Assembly: GCA_030018135.1 (NCBI GenBank)
Contig: JASEGJ010000001.1
Location: 62,001 to 126,000, forward strand
DNA: 64,000 nt
Origin: Candidatus Hodarchaeaceae archaeon
GTDB taxonomy: Archaea; Hadarchaeota; Hadarchaeia; Hadarchaeales; Hadarchaeaceae
Reading direction: 5' to 3'
Shown: piece after piece, positions 63,046 through 64,000 of the stretch
Layout: each line of letters opens with the position of its first letter
Numbering within the stretch: the first letter of the stretch is position 1
Notes under the pieces: model-generated
What the model was told of the DNA's origin: nothing
Seen by the model: only the letters and a program-made list of their open reading frames with translations
The model's database searches: none
Position numbers and translations under genes: made by a program

Positions 63046-63962
63046 TAAAGCTTCAGGGTTTAACCCGCAAGTTTAACGGGCTCGTCGCGGTCGATGGCTT
63101 GACGTTCGAAGTTGGGGAGGGAGAGATCTTCGGCCTGCTGGGCCCCAATGGTGCTGGCAAGACCACGACGGTTCGGATGCTGTGCTGCCTCATCAAGCCG
63201 ACCGGGGGTAAAGCGTTCGTCGGTGGGTACGAGGTAGGCAAGGACGCGCTAAGGGTGAGGGAAATCGTCGGCCTGCTCCCCGAGGCGCCCGGGCTCTACG
63301 GCGAGCTAAGCGCGTACCGAAACCTAGAATTCTATGCCAAGCTTTACGGCGTACCCAAGCGGAGGCGCGAGGAAAATATTGAACGATTTCTGAAAATGCT
63401 CGGCCTTTGGGGGCGGAGGGACGACCCCGTTGCGACGTTTTCTAGGGGAATGCAGCAGAAGCTCGCGATCGTGCGGGCGATGGTCCACGAGCCCAAGGTC
63501 CTCTTCCTCGACGAACCGACCGCGGCCCTCGCACCCGAGTCCGCCAAGACCGTGCGCGATTTCATCCTGGAGCTTAAGCAGGAGCGGCGGACGATCTTCC
63601 TCTGCACCCACAACCTCCACGAGGCTGAGCGACTTTGCGACCGCGTGGCGATTACAAACAGCAAGTTAATAGCGATTGGCTCGCCGAGCGAACTCGAGCA
63701 GAAGTTCGGCCCGAGCAGGACCGAAATCCGCCTCGAGCGGGTGAGCAGAAAAATAGTGGATGCGGTCAGAAGGCTAAAGCACGTGAAGGGCGTCGAGGTG
63801 GTCGGGGACAAGCTAATGGTCGAGGTTGAGGACCCAGAGGCTGCAAACCCGGTGATAGTCGAGGCCGTAGTCAAGCATGGCGGAAGGGTGCGTTACGTGG
63901 CGCGCGCCGTCCATGCGCTCGAGGAAACCTACTTGAGGTTGGTGAGGGAAAGTGAGGCCTGA
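63042..63962 (+). CDS. ABC exporter ATPase, CcmA/DrrA type
   Basis: 306 residues. GPNGAGKTTTVRMLC (Walker A), SRGMQQKLAIVRAM (signature variant), VLFLDEPTAAL (Walker B). The D-loop reads ALAPES instead of the usual GLDPxS, losing the conserved Asp. A C-terminal regulatory domain follows (VRRLKHVKGVEVVGDKL). Translated with the macro gene and overlapping the next permease gene. Confidence 0.9.
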   Translation: MIKLQGLTRKFNGLVAVDGLTFEVGEGEIFGLLGPNGAGKTTTVRMLCCLIKPTGGKAFVGGYEVGKDALRVREIVGLLPEAPGLYGELSAYRNLEFYAKLYGVPKRRREENIERFLKMLGLWGRRDDPVATFSRGMQQKLAIVRAMVHEPKVLFLDEPTAALAPESAKTVRDFILELKQERRTIFLCTHNLHEAERLCDRVAITNSKLIAIGSPSELEQKFGPSRTEIRLERVSRKIVDAVRRLKHVKGVEVVGDKLMVEVEDPEAANPVIVEAVVKHGGRVRYVARAVHALEETYLRLVRESEA

Positions 63963-64000
63963 TAGGGTTTGGGAAATCGCGCGCAAGGACATGGCGAGCG
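63952..64000 (+). CDS. ABC-2 type permease, start only
   Basis: GTG at 63952 overlaps the end of the ATPase gene and opens RPDRVWEIARKDMAS up to the window edge. This (W..ARKD) is the typical N-terminus of ABC-2 permeases that follow such ATPases. Truncated by the window, so the call rests on context and 16 residues. Confidence 0.6.
   Translation, partial: MRPDRVWEIARKDMAS

Overview
The window is chromosomal DNA from an archaeon, very probably a thermophile. Evidence: archaeal-type ribosomal protein operons, split RNA polymerase largest subunit (rpoA1/rpoA2) with an intact rpoB and a separate rpoH, EF-1alpha, aIF1, RNase P protein Rpp29, archease/RtcB, TATA boxes about 25 nt before starts, many leaderless or GGTGA-type starts, and tRNA introns that fold into bulge-helix-bulge (BHB) motifs. 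The lineage cannot be fixed from the sequence alone. The number and positions of tRNA introns recall Thermoproteales, but the gene content is not diagnostic.

Layout. 1-6213 (minus): rpl3-rpl4-rpl23-rpl2-rps19-rpl22-rps3-rpl29-aIF1 with a SPOUT methyltransferase upstream of rpl3, then Rpp29 and the first codons of an S17-like gene. 6226-10627 (minus): the RNA ligase gene rtcB (carrying an intein and, by my reading, a 29-nt BHB intron), two LAGLIDADG-type ORFs and archease. 10708-21911: a nucleoside salvage island with two PfkB kinases, two BtpA-family proteins, two nucleoside phosphorylases, a SemiSWEET and a complete BMP-type ABC nucleoside importer. 22019-33339 (minus): tRNA-Asp, tRNA-Lys, rpoH-rpoB-rpoA1-rpoA2-rpl30e-nusA-rps12-rps7-EF-1alpha-rps10 and tRNA-Ser. 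33400-36082: HAD phosphatase, a stand-alone 5S rRNA, tRNA-Tyr, DUF763. 36104-41714: NAD biosynthesis (nadC, nadA, nadX) around a tungstate ABC transporter with a ModE-type regulator and operator. 41770-46215: a stretch of disrupted accessory genes. 46329-50203: tRNA-Pro, tRNA-Thr, tRNA-Met, tpiA, an MFS transporter and membrane proteins. 50444-55839: rpiA and five consecutive CBS-domain genes (18 CBS domains). 55941-57420: tRNA-Gly, a broken pentameric ligand-gated channel gene, a cupin. 57578-61976: an operon of seven membrane-anchored pilin-like or exported proteins. 61977-64000: coiled-coil protein, macro domain protein and the start of an ABC exporter.

The most interesting theme is RNA splicing. 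Six of the eight tRNA genes are interrupted, by ten introns in total. Every one fits a 3-4-3 BHB, or a minimal bulge-helix-loop, cut after the second base of each bulge. The tRNA-Tyr gene holds three introns, two of which must be removed in a fixed order around a 2-nt exon. The same geometry appears inside the rtcB coding sequence, exactly where the reading frame breaks. RtcB is the enzyme that ligates archaeal exons after endonuclease cleavage, so its own mRNA would need RtcB for maturation, a possible self-sustaining control loop. Two genes (aIF1, modE) also appear to start at CTG.
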